A stretch of 64,000 nucleotides of DNA from Saccharothrix sp. S26 (GTDB taxonomy: Bacteria; Actinomycetota; Actinomycetes; Mycobacteriales; Pseudonocardiaceae): positions 1 to 64,000 of the forward strand of contig NZ_JAJUWT010000007.1 of NCBI RefSeq assembly GCF_021390395.1, read 5' to 3'. Shown here in pieces: positions 28,403 to 37,582 of the stretch. Below the pieces are notes generated by a model that worked only from the letters and a program-made list of their open reading frames with translations, was not told the origin of the DNA and made no database searches. Each line of letters starts with the position of its first letter. The stretch's first letter is position 1. The position numbers and the translations under genes are program-made.

Positions 28403-28481
28403 AACGGACCCCGATCGTGTATCGATGTTCCAGATGACCCCGCGGTGCTGTCGGACCCCCGACCTGGCAGCACCGCGGGGT
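28403..28481 (+). ncRNA. Possible small RNA ending in a 14-bp terminator hairpin
   Basis: A second strong hairpin, ACCCCGCGGTGCTG paired with CAGCACCGCGGGGT (28437-28481) and followed by TTCCC, lies after the first terminator. No credible reading frame lies between them. A TTGTGA (28371) and TAGGGG (28393) with 16 bp spacing could be a promoter, giving a transcript of about 80 nt. This is a structural guess from two successive terminators; the second could also be a back-up terminator. The remaining stretch to 28659 holds no gene I can support. Confidence 0.3.
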
Positions 28482-28659
28482 TTCCCATGTCCGGCTACTT
28501 GGCCGTGGCCGAACCGTTCCAGGTGTCGTCCGTCGTCCTGCGGGCGCGCCTGATCATCACTGCATCCCCCTACGTGTTCATGTCTGTCCCCCAATGGACC
28601 ACTCCATGGTGCCATCGGGGTACGACAATTTCTTGAGGGTTTGCTGAGAGCATGATCCG

Positions 28660-29040
28660 GTGACACACCCCCTCCTGGTCGTCGACGCCGCCAACGTCGT
28701 CGGCTCGGTCCCGGACGGCTGGTGGCGCGACCGCGCCGGCGCGGCCGCCCGCCTGCGCGACGACCTCGTGGCCGTGGCCGAGCACGGCCTGCCGGACCTG
28801 CCCGGCCCGCTGGAGGTCGTCCTGGTGGTCGAGGGCAGGGCGCGGCACGTCGAGTCGGTCCCGGGCGTCCGCGTCGTGTCCGCCCTGGCCTCGGGCGACG
28901 ACGCGATCGTGGACGTCGTCCGCGCCAACCCACCCGACCGCCCGTGCACCGTCATCACCGCCGACCGCGCCCTCCGCGATCGCGTGACCACCCTGAACGC
29001 CACCGTCCTGGGCCCCCGCACCATCCGCCGCTCCCGCTGA
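28660..29040 (+). CDS. NYN/PIN-like nuclease-fold protein
   Basis: 126 residues. It opens with PLLVVDAANVVGS, the first acidic site of NYN/PIN-like (YacP-type) folds, has DDAIVDVVRAN in the middle and ends VITADRALRDRVTTLNATV. The aspartates at ~9, ~87 and ~106 could bind a metal for RNA cleavage. There is no membrane segment. The GTG start 28660 has GAGAG about 8 bp upstream. The gene is followed by the NHL/thioredoxin gene on the same strand. Nuclease function is inferred from the fold only. Confidence 0.7.
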   Translation: MTHPLLVVDAANVVGSVPDGWWRDRAGAAARLRDDLVAVAEHGLPDLPGPLEVVLVVEGRARHVESVPGVRVVSALASGDDAIVDVVRANPPDRPCTVITADRALRDRVTTLNATVLGPRTIRRSR

Positions 29041-29114
29041 CCACCCGGCCGGTGGCCCGTCTCAATCGGTGGACGGTGAAACAGGTCGATGTGCGAGTCG
29101 TGTTGGATCGGGAC

Positions 29115-30950
29115 GTGACGACCGCACAACGACGCCGTGCCCGTGTCCGCGCCCCCGAGCTGGTGGGCCGCGGGTGGCTCAACACGGGTGGGCGGGACAT
29201 CAGGTTGGCCGACCTGCGCGGCAAGGTGGTGCTGCTCGACTTCTGGTCCTTCTGCTGCATCAACTGCCTGCACGTGCTCGACGAGCTGCGCCCCCTCGAA
29301 GCCGAGTTCGCCGACGTGCTGGTCACCGTCGGCGTGCACTCGCCCAAGTTCGTCCACGAGGCGGAGCCCGAGGCGCTCGAGGCGGCCGTCGAGCGGTACG
29401 AGGTGGAGCACCCCGTGCTGGACGACCCCGAGCTCACGACCTGGCAGAACTACGCGGTGAAGGCGTGGCCCACGCTCGTGCTGGTCGACCCGGAGGGCTA
29501 CGTCGTGCACGTCGCCTCCGGCGAGGGCCACCTCGACGCGCTGCGCCAGATCGTCTCCGAGATCGTCGCCGAGCACGACGCCAAGGGCACCCTGCACCGC
29601 GGCGACGGCCCCTACGTCGCGCCGCCGCCCCGCGAGACCGAGCTGCGCTTCCCCGCCAAGGCCGTCCTGACCCGCGCCAACACCCTCCTGGTCAGCGACT
29701 CCGCCCACCACGGCCTGGTCGAGCTGGAACTCGACGGCGAGACCGTGATCCGGCGCATCGGCACCGGCGAACGCGGTCGCCGCGACGGCCTGGAGCCCAC
29801 GTTCTCCGAACCCGCCGGCATCGCGCTGCTGCCCGACGACGTCGCCGCCGAGGTCGGCTACCACGCGGTCGTCGCCGACACGGTCAACCACCTGCTGCGC
29901 GGCATCGACCTCGACACCGGCGAGGTCACCACCGTCGCGGGCACCGGCGCGCAGTGGCGTGACGGCGACACCGACGGCCCGGCCGACGCGATCGACCTCA
30001 CCAGCCCGTGGGACGTGGCCTGGTGGGAGCCCGCCGGCGGCGTCGCCATCGCCATGGCGGGCAACCACACGCTGGGCCTGTTCAAGCCGCGCGAGCGCCG
30101 CGTCGAGCGCCTGGCCGGCACCACCGTCGAGGGCCTGCACGACGGCCCGGCCGAGGAGGCGTTCTTCGCGCAGACCTCCGGCCTGGCCGCGGACGGCGAC
30201 CGGCTGTGGCTGGTCGACTCCGAGACCTCCGCGCTGCGCTGGCTGGACGCCGACCGGACCGTGCACACCGCGATCGGCAAGGGCCTGTTCGACTTCGGCC
30301 ACCGCGACGGCCAGGCCGACCAGGCGCTGCTCCAGCACCCGTTGGGCGTCACGGTCCTGCCCGGCGGCCAGGTCGCCATCGCCGACACCTACAACGGGGC
30401 CATCCGCCGCTACGACCCGGCCACCGGCGAGGTGTCCACCCTGGCCACGGACGTCGCCGAGCCGTCCGACGCGGTCCTGGTCGACGGCGAGCTGGTCGTG
30501 GTCGCCTCCGCCGCGCACCGCCTCGAACGCCCGGTCGCGCCCGGCGCGAAGCTGGTCAGCGGCGAGGCGCACCAGGTGCGCAGGCCGCCGTCGGTGATCG
30601 CGTCGGGCGAGGTCGAGATCGCCGTCGTGTTCACCCCTCCGACCGGCCAGAAGCTGGACGACCGGTTCGGCCCGTCCACCCGCCTGGAGATCACCAGCTC
30701 GCCGCCCGGCCTGCTGGAGTCCGGCGCGGGCGTCGGCACGGACCTCGTGCGCTCGCTGCGCGTCGCCGAAGGGTTCACCGAGGGTGTCCTGCACGTGGTC
30801 GCCCAGGCCGCGAGCTGCACGGACGACCCGAGCGTCGAGCACCCGGTGTGCAAGCTGGCCCGCCAGGACTGGGGCGTGCCGATCCGCGTGGTAGAGGACG
30901 GGCCGCGGCGGCTACCCCTGATGATGGGTGGGCTCGACGAAGGCATCTAG
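29115..30950 (+). CDS. Thioredoxin-like plus NHL-repeat protein
   Basis: 611 residues. Residues ~15-150 form a thioredoxin-like domain with VVLLDFWSFCCINCLHVLDEL, giving a CxxC active site (C-I-N-C), and WPTLVLVDPEGYVV. The rest has NHL-type beta-propeller blades (AGIALLPDD, ADTVNHLLRGID, VAIADTYNGAIRRYD) and a C-terminal beta domain. No signal peptide is seen, so it is probably cytoplasmic. GTG 29115 gives an N-terminus (TTAQRRRARVRAPELVG) like that of relatives; GTG 29076 is an alternative. It ends just before, and shares its stop with the promoter of, the GroES-like gene. The substrate is unknown. Confidence 0.82.
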   Translation: MTTAQRRRARVRAPELVGRGWLNTGGRDIRLADLRGKVVLLDFWSFCCINCLHVLDELRPLEAEFADVLVTVGVHSPKFVHEAEPEALEAAVERYEVEHPVLDDPELTTWQNYAVKAWPTLVLVDPEGYVVHVASGEGHLDALRQIVSEIVAEHDAKGTLHRGDGPYVAPPPRETELRFPAKAVLTRANTLLVSDSAHHGLVELELDGETVIRRIGTGERGRRDGLEPTFSEPAGIALLPDDVAAEVGYHAVVADTVNHLLRGIDLDTGEVTTVAGTGAQWRDGDTDGPADAIDLTSPWDVAWWEPAGGVAIAMAGNHTLGLFKPRERRVERLAGTTVEGLHDGPAEEAFFAQTSGLAADGDRLWLVDSETSALRWLDADRTVHTAIGKGLFDFGHRDGQADQALLQHPLGVTVLPGGQVAIADTYNGAIRRYDPATGEVSTLATDVAEPSDAVLVDGELVVVASAAHRLERPVAPGAKLVSGEAHQVRRPPSVIASGEVEIAVVFTPPTGQKLDDRFGPSTRLEITSSPPGLLESGAGVGTDLVRSLRVAEGFTEGVLHVVAQAASCTDDPSVEHPVCKLARQDWGVPIRVVEDGPRRLPLMMGGLDEGI

Positions 30951-30953
30951 ACT
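30948..30953 (+). promoter_or_regulatory. -10 element overlapping the upstream stop codon
   Basis: TAGACT 6 nt before the GTG of the GroES-like gene. Its TAG is also the stop codon of the NHL/thioredoxin gene, so the two genes are packed without an intergenic gap. Confidence 0.5.
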
Positions 30954-30959
30954 CTGCTG

Positions 30960-31280
30960 GTGCCCGATGTCAAGCTCGAAATCCAGATGCTGCACGACCG
31001 CGTGATGGTGCGGATTTCACCGGAGGACGGCGAACGCCGCAGCAGCGGCGGCATCGTGATCCCGGCCACCGCCCAGATGGCGAAGCGCCTGGCGTGGGGG
31101 GACGTGCTCGGGGTCGGTACGAACGTGCGCCACGTCAAGGTCGGCGACCGGGTGCTGTTCAACCCGGAGGACCAGTTCGAGGTCGAGGTGCAGGGCAACA
31201 CCTACCTCGTCATGAGGGAACGGGACGTGCACGCGACCGCGACCGAGCGGACCGACCACGGGACCGGGCTCTACCTGTGA
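30960..31280 (+). CDS. GroES-like co-chaperonin paralog
   Basis: 106 residues. The cpn10 features are MLHDRVMVRI at the N-terminus, GGIVIPATAQMAKRLAWGDVLGVG (mobile-loop region), VRHVKVGDRVLFNPEDQFEVE and YLVMRERDV. It is a stand-alone gene without groEL beside it, and the mobile loop is not the canonical groES sequence, so it may be a specialised or regulatory paralog. The GTG start follows TAGACT with 6 nt between, and this -10 element overlaps the stop codon of the upstream gene; the message is probably leaderless. Confidence 0.75.
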   Translation: MPDVKLEIQMLHDRVMVRISPEDGERRSSGGIVIPATAQMAKRLAWGDVLGVGTNVRHVKVGDRVLFNPEDQFEVEVQGNTYLVMRERDVHATATERTDHGTGLYL

Positions 31281-31379
31281 TGTTCGCGGTGAGACCTGTG
31301 AACCACCCGACCGTGATCGACGCGTGACGACGTTCGGGTAAGCAGTCCCAGGACCTTGCGAGAGGCAAGAGGGGGAGCG

Positions 31380-33614
31380 GTGCCGGAGAACCAGCGACCG
31401 GAGTACGACGCTGAGCGGACCACGGCCATGGAGCCGGTCCGCCCGTCGGGCACCGCTTCGGAGCGGACGTCCATGATCAGCCCGGGCTCGTCGGGCGAGG
31501 CGGCGTGGCCGCAGGAGGAGCCGGACAGCGAGCCGGACGCCTCGGCCACGGTCCGCAACGTGACGCCGACGTCGAGCGCCGGCGACAACGCGACGGCCCC
31601 GCCGGGCGTCTCTCACAACGTGACGCAGCAGCACCAGCCGCGCAACGCGCAGCAGAACCCGCCGACGGGCGCGGACGCCACCCGGGCGATCCCGACGTCC
31701 GGTGACCGGACGCGCGCCCTGGCGCCGCCGCCCGACGCCGAGCGGACCCAGACGATCAACACCCCGCCCGGTGGCTTCGGCCGGCCGCCGTCGCCGTCGG
31801 AGGCCACCACGGTCTTCGCCACGCCGGTGTCGCCGCCTCCCGCGCCGGAGCCCGAGGCGACCGTCTACGGCCCGGTGATGGTCGACGGCGACCCGGAGGC
31901 CGACGACGCCGCTGCCCGCCGCAAGCGCCTGCGCAAGACCGGCCTGATCGCCGCCGCCGTGCTCGGCGTGCTGGTCGTCCTCTACGGCCTGGACCTGGTC
32001 ATCTCCGGCGGCGACGTGCCGCGCGGCGTGACCGTGGCCGGGGTGGAGGTCGGCGGCCTGAGCCACGCCGAGGCCGAGCAGAAGCTGCGGGACGAGATCG
32101 GTCCCCGCCTGGCCGCGCCGGTGAAGGCGCGCGCGGGCGACGTCGAGACCGCCGTGGACCCGAAGGCGGCCGGCCTGGAGCTGGACTGGGCCGCCACGCT
32201 GGACCGCGCGGGCAGCCAGCCGCTGTCCCCGATCACCCGCGTCACCTCGTTCTTCACCTCCCGCGAGGTCGGCTTCGCCACCACCAGCGACCAGGCCAAG
32301 CTGGCCGCCGCGCTGGAGGCGCTGCGCGCCGAGACCGACCACGAGCCCGCCGAGGGCGGCATCCGCTTCGAAGGCGCCACGCCGGTCGCGGTCGACCCGA
32401 AGCAGGGTCAGAAGCTGGACGTGGCGGGCGCCTCGGACAAGCTGCTGGCCGACTGGGCCGACGGCGAGACGGTCGAGCTGCCGGTGGCCACCACCCCGGT
32501 CAAGACGACGAAGGAGGGCGTGCGCAAGGCGTTGGACGAGGTCGCCAAGCCCGCCACCGCCGCGCCGCTGATCATCCAGGGCGAGGGCAAGGACGCCACG
32601 CTCACGCCCGAGCAGCTGGCCACCGTGCTGGTGTTCGAGCCGGCCGACGACGGCGGCCTGACCGCGAAGGTCGACAACGGCAAGGTCGTGGAGCACGCCG
32701 GTCCCCAGCTGAAGGAGACCGAGAAGGAGGGCAAGGACGCCCAGATCGTGTTCGAGGGCGGCCGGCCGGTGGTCAAGGAGTCGGTCGACGGCCTCGGCAT
32801 CGACTGGGACAAGTCCCTGGCCACGGCGCTCGACGTGCTCAAGCGCGCCGACCAGCGGTCGATCAAGGCCGAGTACAAGCACACGCCCGCGAAGGTGACC
32901 ACCGAGCAGGCCAACAAGATGGGCATCAAGGAGGTCATCGGCGAGTTCCAGACCGGTGGCTTCGTGGCCGCGTCCGGCACCAACATCCGCGTCGTGGCCG
33001 AGAAGGTCAACGGCGCGATCGTGAAGCCGGGCGAGACGTTCAGCCTCAACGCCTACACCGGTCCGCGCGGCACCGCGCAGGGCTACGTCGAGGCGGGCAT
33101 CATCGAGAACGGCGTGCCCGGCAAGGCGGTCGGCGGCGGCATCTCGCAGTTCGCCACCACGCTGTACAACGCGGCCTACCACGCGGGCATGAAGGACGCG
33201 GGCCACAAGGAGCACAGCTACTGGATCTCGCGCTACCCGAAGGGCCGCGAGGCGACGGTGTTCATGGACGCCGCGGGCAACAGCCTGATCGACATCAAGT
33301 TCACCAACCCGGACGACACCGGCGTGGCGATCCAGACGATCTGGACCCCGTCCACGATCAAGATCGTGCTGTGGGGCACCAAGAACTACGACGTGACCGG
33401 TTCCACCAGCGCCGAGTTCAACCACACCCAGCCGCAGGAGCGCAAGGTCAACAAGCCGGACTGCCAGCCGAGCGCCGGCGCGCCCGGCTTCTCGGTGACC
33501 GACACGCGCACGATCACCGACCGCCGCACCGGCCAGTCGCGCCAGGAGAGCCGGACCGTCCGGTACGACCCGCAGTTCAAGATCGTGTGCGAGCCGCCGC
33601 CGCCGGGCGGCTGA
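31380..33614 (+). CDS. VanW-domain membrane protein with peptidoglycan-binding repeats
   Basis: 744 residues. The first ~185 residues are a Pro/Thr/Ser-rich, probably disordered cytoplasmic part with many QQ and TRAI elements. A transmembrane helix follows (LIAAAVLGVLVVLYGLDLVI, ~187-206). Then come PG_binding_4-like domains (TVAGVEVGGLSHAEAEQKL, later VTTEQANKMG) and a VanW domain (~545-680; KPGETFSLNAYTG, YVEAGIIENGVPGKAVGGGISQFATTLYNAAYHAG). It is likely an envelope protein. GTG 31380 has AGAGGGGGAGC upstream. The GroES-like gene ends 100 bp earlier. Exact role is unknown; VanW is named after a glycopeptide cluster gene. Confidence 0.85.
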   Translation: MPENQRPEYDAERTTAMEPVRPSGTASERTSMISPGSSGEAAWPQEEPDSEPDASATVRNVTPTSSAGDNATAPPGVSHNVTQQHQPRNAQQNPPTGADATRAIPTSGDRTRALAPPPDAERTQTINTPPGGFGRPPSPSEATTVFATPVSPPPAPEPEATVYGPVMVDGDPEADDAAARRKRLRKTGLIAAAVLGVLVVLYGLDLVISGGDVPRGVTVAGVEVGGLSHAEAEQKLRDEIGPRLAAPVKARAGDVETAVDPKAAGLELDWAATLDRAGSQPLSPITRVTSFFTSREVGFATTSDQAKLAAALEALRAETDHEPAEGGIRFEGATPVAVDPKQGQKLDVAGASDKLLADWADGETVELPVATTPVKTTKEGVRKALDEVAKPATAAPLIIQGEGKDATLTPEQLATVLVFEPADDGGLTAKVDNGKVVEHAGPQLKETEKEGKDAQIVFEGGRPVVKESVDGLGIDWDKSLATALDVLKRADQRSIKAEYKHTPAKVTTEQANKMGIKEVIGEFQTGGFVAASGTNIRVVAEKVNGAIVKPGETFSLNAYTGPRGTAQGYVEAGIIENGVPGKAVGGGISQFATTLYNAAYHAGMKDAGHKEHSYWISRYPKGREATVFMDAAGNSLIDIKFTNPDDTGVAIQTIWTPSTIKIVLWGTKNYDVTGSTSAEFNHTQPQERKVNKPDCQPSAGAPGFSVTDTRTITDRRTGQSRQESRTVRYDPQFKIVCEPPPPGG

Positions 33615-33657
33615 GCAGGGACGATTCACGGTAGCCACGATTGGGTATCACCCGGTC

Positions 33658-34467
33658 GTGGCTACCAACGTGCAAGAGGTGCGGAGACATCCCGCGGTCC
33701 AGGTACTCGGCCGCGCCGGGATGGTGTGCTACGGGCTCGTCCACGTCCTCTTGGCGGCGTTGACGGCTCAGGTCGTCCTCGGTGACACCGGGGAGAAGAC
33801 CGACCAGAAGGGCGCGGTCGCCAGCCTCGCCGAGACGTCGCTCGGCCCGGTCCTGCTGTGGGTCCTGGCCATCGGCCTGTTCGCGTTCGCCGTGTGGCAG
33901 CTCGCCATGGCCGCCGGCGGGTACGGGTGGGTCACGAAGAAGCGCAAGCGGCTGTACCGGCGGTGCGGTTCGGTCGGTCGTGCCATCACGGGCACGGCGA
34001 TCGGCATCGCCGCGATCAACTACGCGACCGGGACGTCCCAGAAGAGCGGCACCGAGCAATCCCAGACGTGGACCGCGCGGCTGCTGGCGCTGCCGTTCGG
34101 GCAGGTCCTCGTGGGCCTGGTGGCGCTGTTCGTCATCGGCCTGGGTGTCATGGTGGCCCGCAAGGGCGTGAAGAAGTCCTTCGAGGACGACCTGAACATG
34201 TCGGAGCTGCCGCCGGCGACGCGCTCGTGGGTCGAGCGGCTGGGCCGGATCGGCTGGATCGGCAAGGGCGCGTCCTACGTCCTCATCGGCGTGCTGGTCG
34301 GGTTCGCCGCGATCAACGCCGACCCGAAGGAGTCCGGCGGCATGGACAAGGCGCTGCACACGCTGGCCGCCCAGCCGTACGGCGTGTTCGCGCTGGCCGT
34401 GATCGCGGTCGGCTTCCTGGGCTTCGGCGCGTACTGCTTCGCCGCCGCCAAGGCGCACAAGGGCTGA
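33658..34467 (+). CDS. DUF1206 multi-pass membrane protein
   Basis: 269 residues with six predicted membrane helices arranged in three pairs, for example VCYGLVHVLLAALTAQVVLG, PVLLWVLAIGLFAFAVWQL, GRAITGTAIGIAAINYATG, VLVGLVALFVIGLGVMV, GKGASYVLIGVLVGFAAI and GVFALAVIAVGFLGFGAYC. The internal repeat and the GRAGM/GRIGW-like segments at each pair are typical of DUF1206 proteins. Function unknown. The start GTG 33658 has no strong ribosome site. Two strong hairpins follow the stop. Confidence 0.85.
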   Translation: MATNVQEVRRHPAVQVLGRAGMVCYGLVHVLLAALTAQVVLGDTGEKTDQKGAVASLAETSLGPVLLWVLAIGLFAFAVWQLAMAAGGYGWVTKKRKRLYRRCGSVGRAITGTAIGIAAINYATGTSQKSGTEQSQTWTARLLALPFGQVLVGLVALFVIGLGVMVARKGVKKSFEDDLNMSELPPATRSWVERLGRIGWIGKGASYVLIGVLVGFAAINADPKESGGMDKALHTLAAQPYGVFALAVIAVGFLGFGAYCFAAAKAHKG

Positions 34468-34477
34468 GCCGGACGGC

Positions 34478-34511
34478 GCGAGGGCGGGCACCGCGCGGTG
34501 CCCGCCCTCGC
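34478..34511 (+). terminator. 15-bp perfect stem with 4-nt loop
   Basis: GCGAGGGCGGGCACC and GGTGCCCGCCCTCGC pair around GCGC, 10 bp after the DUF1206 stop. It could serve both strands. Confidence 0.65.
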
Positions 34512-34526
34512 CGTTCGCCAAGCGTC

Positions 34527-34558
34527 GCAGGGGTCCCCGCCCAGGGGACCCCTGCTTT
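34527..34558 (+). terminator. Intrinsic terminator with T-run
   Basis: GCAGGGGTCCCC and GGGGACCCCTGC form a perfect 12-bp stem with a GCCCA loop, followed by TTTC. It is the second hairpin after the DUF1206 gene, before the convergent fadE5-like gene ends. Confidence 0.8.
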
Positions 34559-34601
34559 CATTCTGCCCGAAGGGTCTGACAGTTCCGGCTGGTCGGCCGG
34601 G

Positions 34602-36440
34602 TCAGAACGAGGCCTCGTCGACGTCCATCAGGGCGTTGTCGGTGGCCTCGGCGATCTTGCGGCGGGCGGTCAGCTCCGGCAGCACGGTCTTGGCGAAGAA
34701 CGACGCCACCGCGACCTTGCCCTCGTAGAAGGCCTTGTCCTTGGCCGAGACCTGGCCCGCGAGCTTGGTCAGCGCCACGTCGGCCTGGCGCAGCAGCAGC
34801 CAGCCCACCAGCACGTCGCCCGCCGTCATCAGCAGCCGGACGGTGTTCTGGCCGACCTTGTAGAGGTTGCGGACGTCCTCCTGCGAGCTGGTCAGGAAGC
34901 CGATCATCGCGCCGAGCATGCCCTGGAGGTCTTCGAGCGCCCGCTTGAGCAGCGCCCGCTCCTCCTTCAGCCTGCCGTTGCCGCCCTCGTTGTCGAGGAA
35001 CTGCTGGATCTCGCCGTTGAGGAAGCCCAGCGCCTGACCCTTGTCCCGGATGATCTTGCGGAAGAAGAAGTCCAGCGACTGGATCGCCGTGGTGCCCTCG
35101 TACAGCGAGTCGATCTTCGAGTCGCGGATGTACTGCTCGATCGGGTACTCCTGCAGGAAGCCCGAACCACCCAGGACCTGCAACGACTGCGCGAGCTGCT
35201 CGTAGGCGCGCTCGGAGCCGACACCCTTGACGATCGGCAGCAGCAGGTCGTTGACCTTCTCCGCCAGCTCCTTGTCCGGGCCGCCCAGGGCGATCTTGTC
35301 CTGCTGCGTCGCGGTGTACAGGTAGACCGCGCGCAGGCCCTCGGCGTAGGCCTTCTGCAGCATCAGCAGGCGGCGCACGTCCGGGTGGTTGGTGATGGTG
35401 ACGCGCGGCGCGGTCTTGTCCGTCATCCGGGTCAGGTCGGCGCTCTGCACCCGCTCCTTGGCGTAGGCCAGGGCGTTGAGGTAGCCGGTCGACAGCGTGC
35501 CGATGGCCTTCGTGCCGACCATCATCCGGGCGTACTCGATGACCTGGAACATCTGCGCGATGCCGTCGTGCACCTCGCCGAGCAGCCAGCCCTTGGCCGG
35601 GACGCCGTGCTGGCCGAACGTCAGCTCGCACGTGGTGGAGACCTTGAGGCCCATCTTGTGCTCGACGTTGGTGACGAAGGCGCCGTTGCGCTCGCCGGTC
35701 GACTCACCGGTCTGCGGGTCGAAGTGCCACTTCGGCACGAGGAACAGCGACAGGCCCTTGGTGCCCGGCTTCGGCTCGATGCCGGGGCCCTCGGGGCGGG
35801 CCAGCACCAGGTGCATGATGTTCTCGGTCATGTCCTGGTCGGCCGAGGTGATGAACCGCTTCACGCCCTCGATGTGCCAGGTGCCGTCGTCCTGGAGGGT
35901 GGCCTTCGTGCGGCCCGCGCCCACGTCGGAGCCGGCGTCCGGCTCGGTGAGCACCATGGTCGCGCCCCAGCCGCGCTCGATCATGATCTCGGCCCAGCGC
36001 TTCTGCTGCTCGGTGCCGTTGCGGTGGACGACCGAGGCGAAGTTCGGGCCCGCCAGGTACATGTAGATGGCCGGGTTCGCGCCGAGGATCAGCTCGGAGG
36101 CCGCCCACTGCACCGACGGCGGGATGCCGAAGCCGCCGAGTTCGTTCGGCAGCGACAGCCGGTACCACTCGCCGTCCCAGACGGCCTGGTACGACTTCTT
36201 GAACGACTCCGGCAGCGTGGCCGAGTGGGTCTTCGGGTCGAAGACCGGGGGGTTGCGGTCGGCGTCGGCGAAGGACTCCGCCAGCGGCCCGACCGCCAGG
36301 TTGTTGAGCTCGGCAAGCACGCCGCGCGCGGTGTCCTCGTCGGACTGCTCGAACGGCCCCGTGCCGAGGTGGTCCTGCACGTTGAAGACCTCGAACAGGT
36401 TGAACTCGAGGTCCCGGACGTTGCTCTTGTAGTGACCCAT
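34602..36440 (-). CDS. fadE5: FadE5-like long acyl-CoA dehydrogenase
   Basis: 612 residues, the length of mycobacterial FadE5 rather than of ordinary ~390-residue enzymes. Features are the N-terminal [17 protein letters not shown], the FAD loop [17 protein letters not shown], an insertion with [20 protein letters not shown], and the catalytic block [17 protein letters not shown] with its glutamate. The extra C-terminal ~150-residue helical domain ([17 protein letters not shown] onward) is typical of the group. ATG 36440 is chosen by likeness to FadE5 N-termini; GTG 36452 is four codons earlier. The 5' end faces a pair of palindromes (36477-36512). In mycobacteria fadE5 adjoins htdX-fabG4-fadA2; here it is 11 kb away. 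Confidence 0.9.
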   Translation of the reverse strand: MGHYKSNVRDLEFNLFEVFNVQDHLGTGPFEQSDEDTARGVLAELNNLAVGPLAESFADADRNPPVFDPKTHSATLPESFKKSYQAVWDGEWYRLSLPNELGGFGIPPSVQWAASELILGANPAIYMYLAGPNFASVVHRNGTEQQKRWAEIMIERGWGATMVLTEPDAGSDVGAGRTKATLQDDGTWHIEGVKRFITSADQDMTENIMHLVLARPEGPGIEPKPGTKGLSLFLVPKWHFDPQTGESTGERNGAFVTNVEHKMGLKVSTTCELTFGQHGVPAKGWLLGEVHDGIAQMFQVIEYARMMVGTKAIGTLSTGYLNALAYAKERVQSADLTRMTDKTAPRVTITNHPDVRRLLMLQKAYAEGLRAVYLYTATQQDKIALGGPDKELAEKVNDLLLPIVKGVGSERAYEQLAQSLQVLGGSGFLQEYPIEQYIRDSKIDSLYEGTTAIQSLDFFFRKIIRDKGQALGFLNGEIQQFLDNEGGNGRLKEERALLKRALEDLQGMLGAMIGFLTSSQEDVRNLYKVGQNTVRLLMTAGDVLVGWLLLRQADVALTKLAGQVSAKDKAFYEGKVAVASFFAKTVLPELTARRKIAEATDNALMDVDEASF

Positions 36441-36476
36441 CTCGTCGCTCACTCCATGCTGGTCGGGGCGGTCCCC

Positions 36477-36512
36477 TACTGACCGGTAACAACAGGGTAT
36501 TACCTGTCAGTA
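36477..36512. promoter_or_regulatory. Two TetR-type palindromes before fadE5
   Basis: TACTGACCGGTA (36477-36488) and TACCTGTCAGTA (36501-36512), 24 bp apart, lie about 37-72 bp upstream of the start codon. Flanks extend the symmetry to GTAAC. They resemble the sites at 18875-18902 and 23261-23288. Confidence 0.65.
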
Positions 36513-36613
36513 ACCCCGGCAAGGCCGACGGCCGGGTTGTGGCGAACCAGACGTCACTGAGCAGCGGTTTCCGTCCCGGAAATCGACTTGCCACTTCGGT
36601 GGCGCCGGCGGGC

Positions 36614-37363
36614 TCAGACCAGGCGGATGGCGCCGCCCGACAGCAGGCCGGACTGGTAGGCCAGCGACACCGCGTGCGTCCGGTCGCGGGCGCGGAGTTT
36701 GCGCAGGATGTTCTTCACGTGGGTGCGCACGGTCTCGACCGAGACGTAGAGCTCGTTCGCCACCGCCTGGTTCTCCATGCCGTCCGCGATGAGCTGGAGC
36801 ACCTCGTACTCCCGGCGTGACAGCGAGCGGCGGGTGCCCGCCTCGGCGGTCGGGGTGAAGCCGGCCGCCAGGGGTGCGAGCGTCGGGTCCAGGTACGTGC
36901 GCTCGGCGTGCGTGCGGGCGATGGCCTGGAGCACGTCGCTGATCCCGCCCTCCCTCGGCACCATCCCGCGCACGCCCGCGGCCAGCGCCGAGCGCACGTA
37001 CTTCGCCGTCCGGTGCGGCTCGCGCACCAGGGACACCACGACCAGCGACGAGTCGTTGCCCGTCAGGAGCGTGGCCAGGTGGCCCTGCGGGTCCAGCACG
37101 GAGTCCACCAGGATCACGTCGGGCCGCAGCCGCTCGTGCAGCCGCACGGCGGTGTGCAGGTGCCCGGTCGCGCCCAGCCAGTGCATGGCGGGCGTGCGGC
37201 GGACCACGGCGGCGAGCCCTTCGCGGAACAGCGGCACGGGGTCCACGAGGGCGACCCCCGGCCCGGGAGCGGGTGCGGGGGCGCGCCGATCCCCGCCGGG
37301 CACGAGCGGGCGCGCGTTGACACCGGTTCGCATACGAGTGCGACCACGTCCGCGACCAGCCAT
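36614..37363 (-). CDS. Orphan LuxR-type response regulator
   Basis: 249 residues. The receiver region starts at ALVDPVPLFREGLAAVVRR (residue ~37) and has a probable phospho-acceptor Asp in DVILVDSVLD; one of the usual two N-terminal acidic residues is replaced, so phosphorylation may be altered. The C-terminal helix-turn-helix (~180-240) reads LSRREYEVLQLIADGMENQAVANELYVSVETVRTHVKNILRKL, a clear LuxR/GerE domain. No histidine kinase is adjacent. Start ATG 37363 adds a basic leader (GRGRGRTRMRTG); ATG 37333 is possible. Confidence 0.85.
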   Translation of the reverse strand: MAGRGRGRTRMRTGVNARPLVPGGDRRAPAPAPGPGVALVDPVPLFREGLAAVVRRTPAMHWLGATGHLHTAVRLHERLRPDVILVDSVLDPQGHLATLLTGNDSSLVVVSLVREPHRTAKYVRSALAAGVRGMVPREGGISDVLQAIARTHAERTYLDPTLAPLAAGFTPTAEAGTRRSLSRREYEVLQLIADGMENQAVANELYVSVETVRTHVKNILRKLRARDRTHAVSLAYQSGLLSGGAIRLV

Positions 37364-37582
37364 GACGCGGTTTCCCGGAACTACTTTCCGTACGAGCGCG
37401 GTGTCACCCGTTGGTCATGTATATGAACAAGAGTCACGAATGTGACTCAATGACCGCGCGCGGACTTCCGCGCGGCGCAACGGCCTCGTAAGACGTACGT
37501 CACACACCCATGTGGGACGCCGCGCACCGCCGCCGCTCGAACACGCGCAGCCACCCGTGGGCCGAACACTCGTGGAGGCCTC

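Noticed and set aside
28722..29114. N-terminal extension of the NHL/thioredoxin frame
   Set aside because: It overlaps the complete NYN-like gene in another frame; homolog-like N-terminus begins at 29115.
31017..33638. An 873-codon frame opposite the VanW gene
   Set aside because: Antisense artefact; the plus strand codes a complete VanW-domain protein with a ribosome site.
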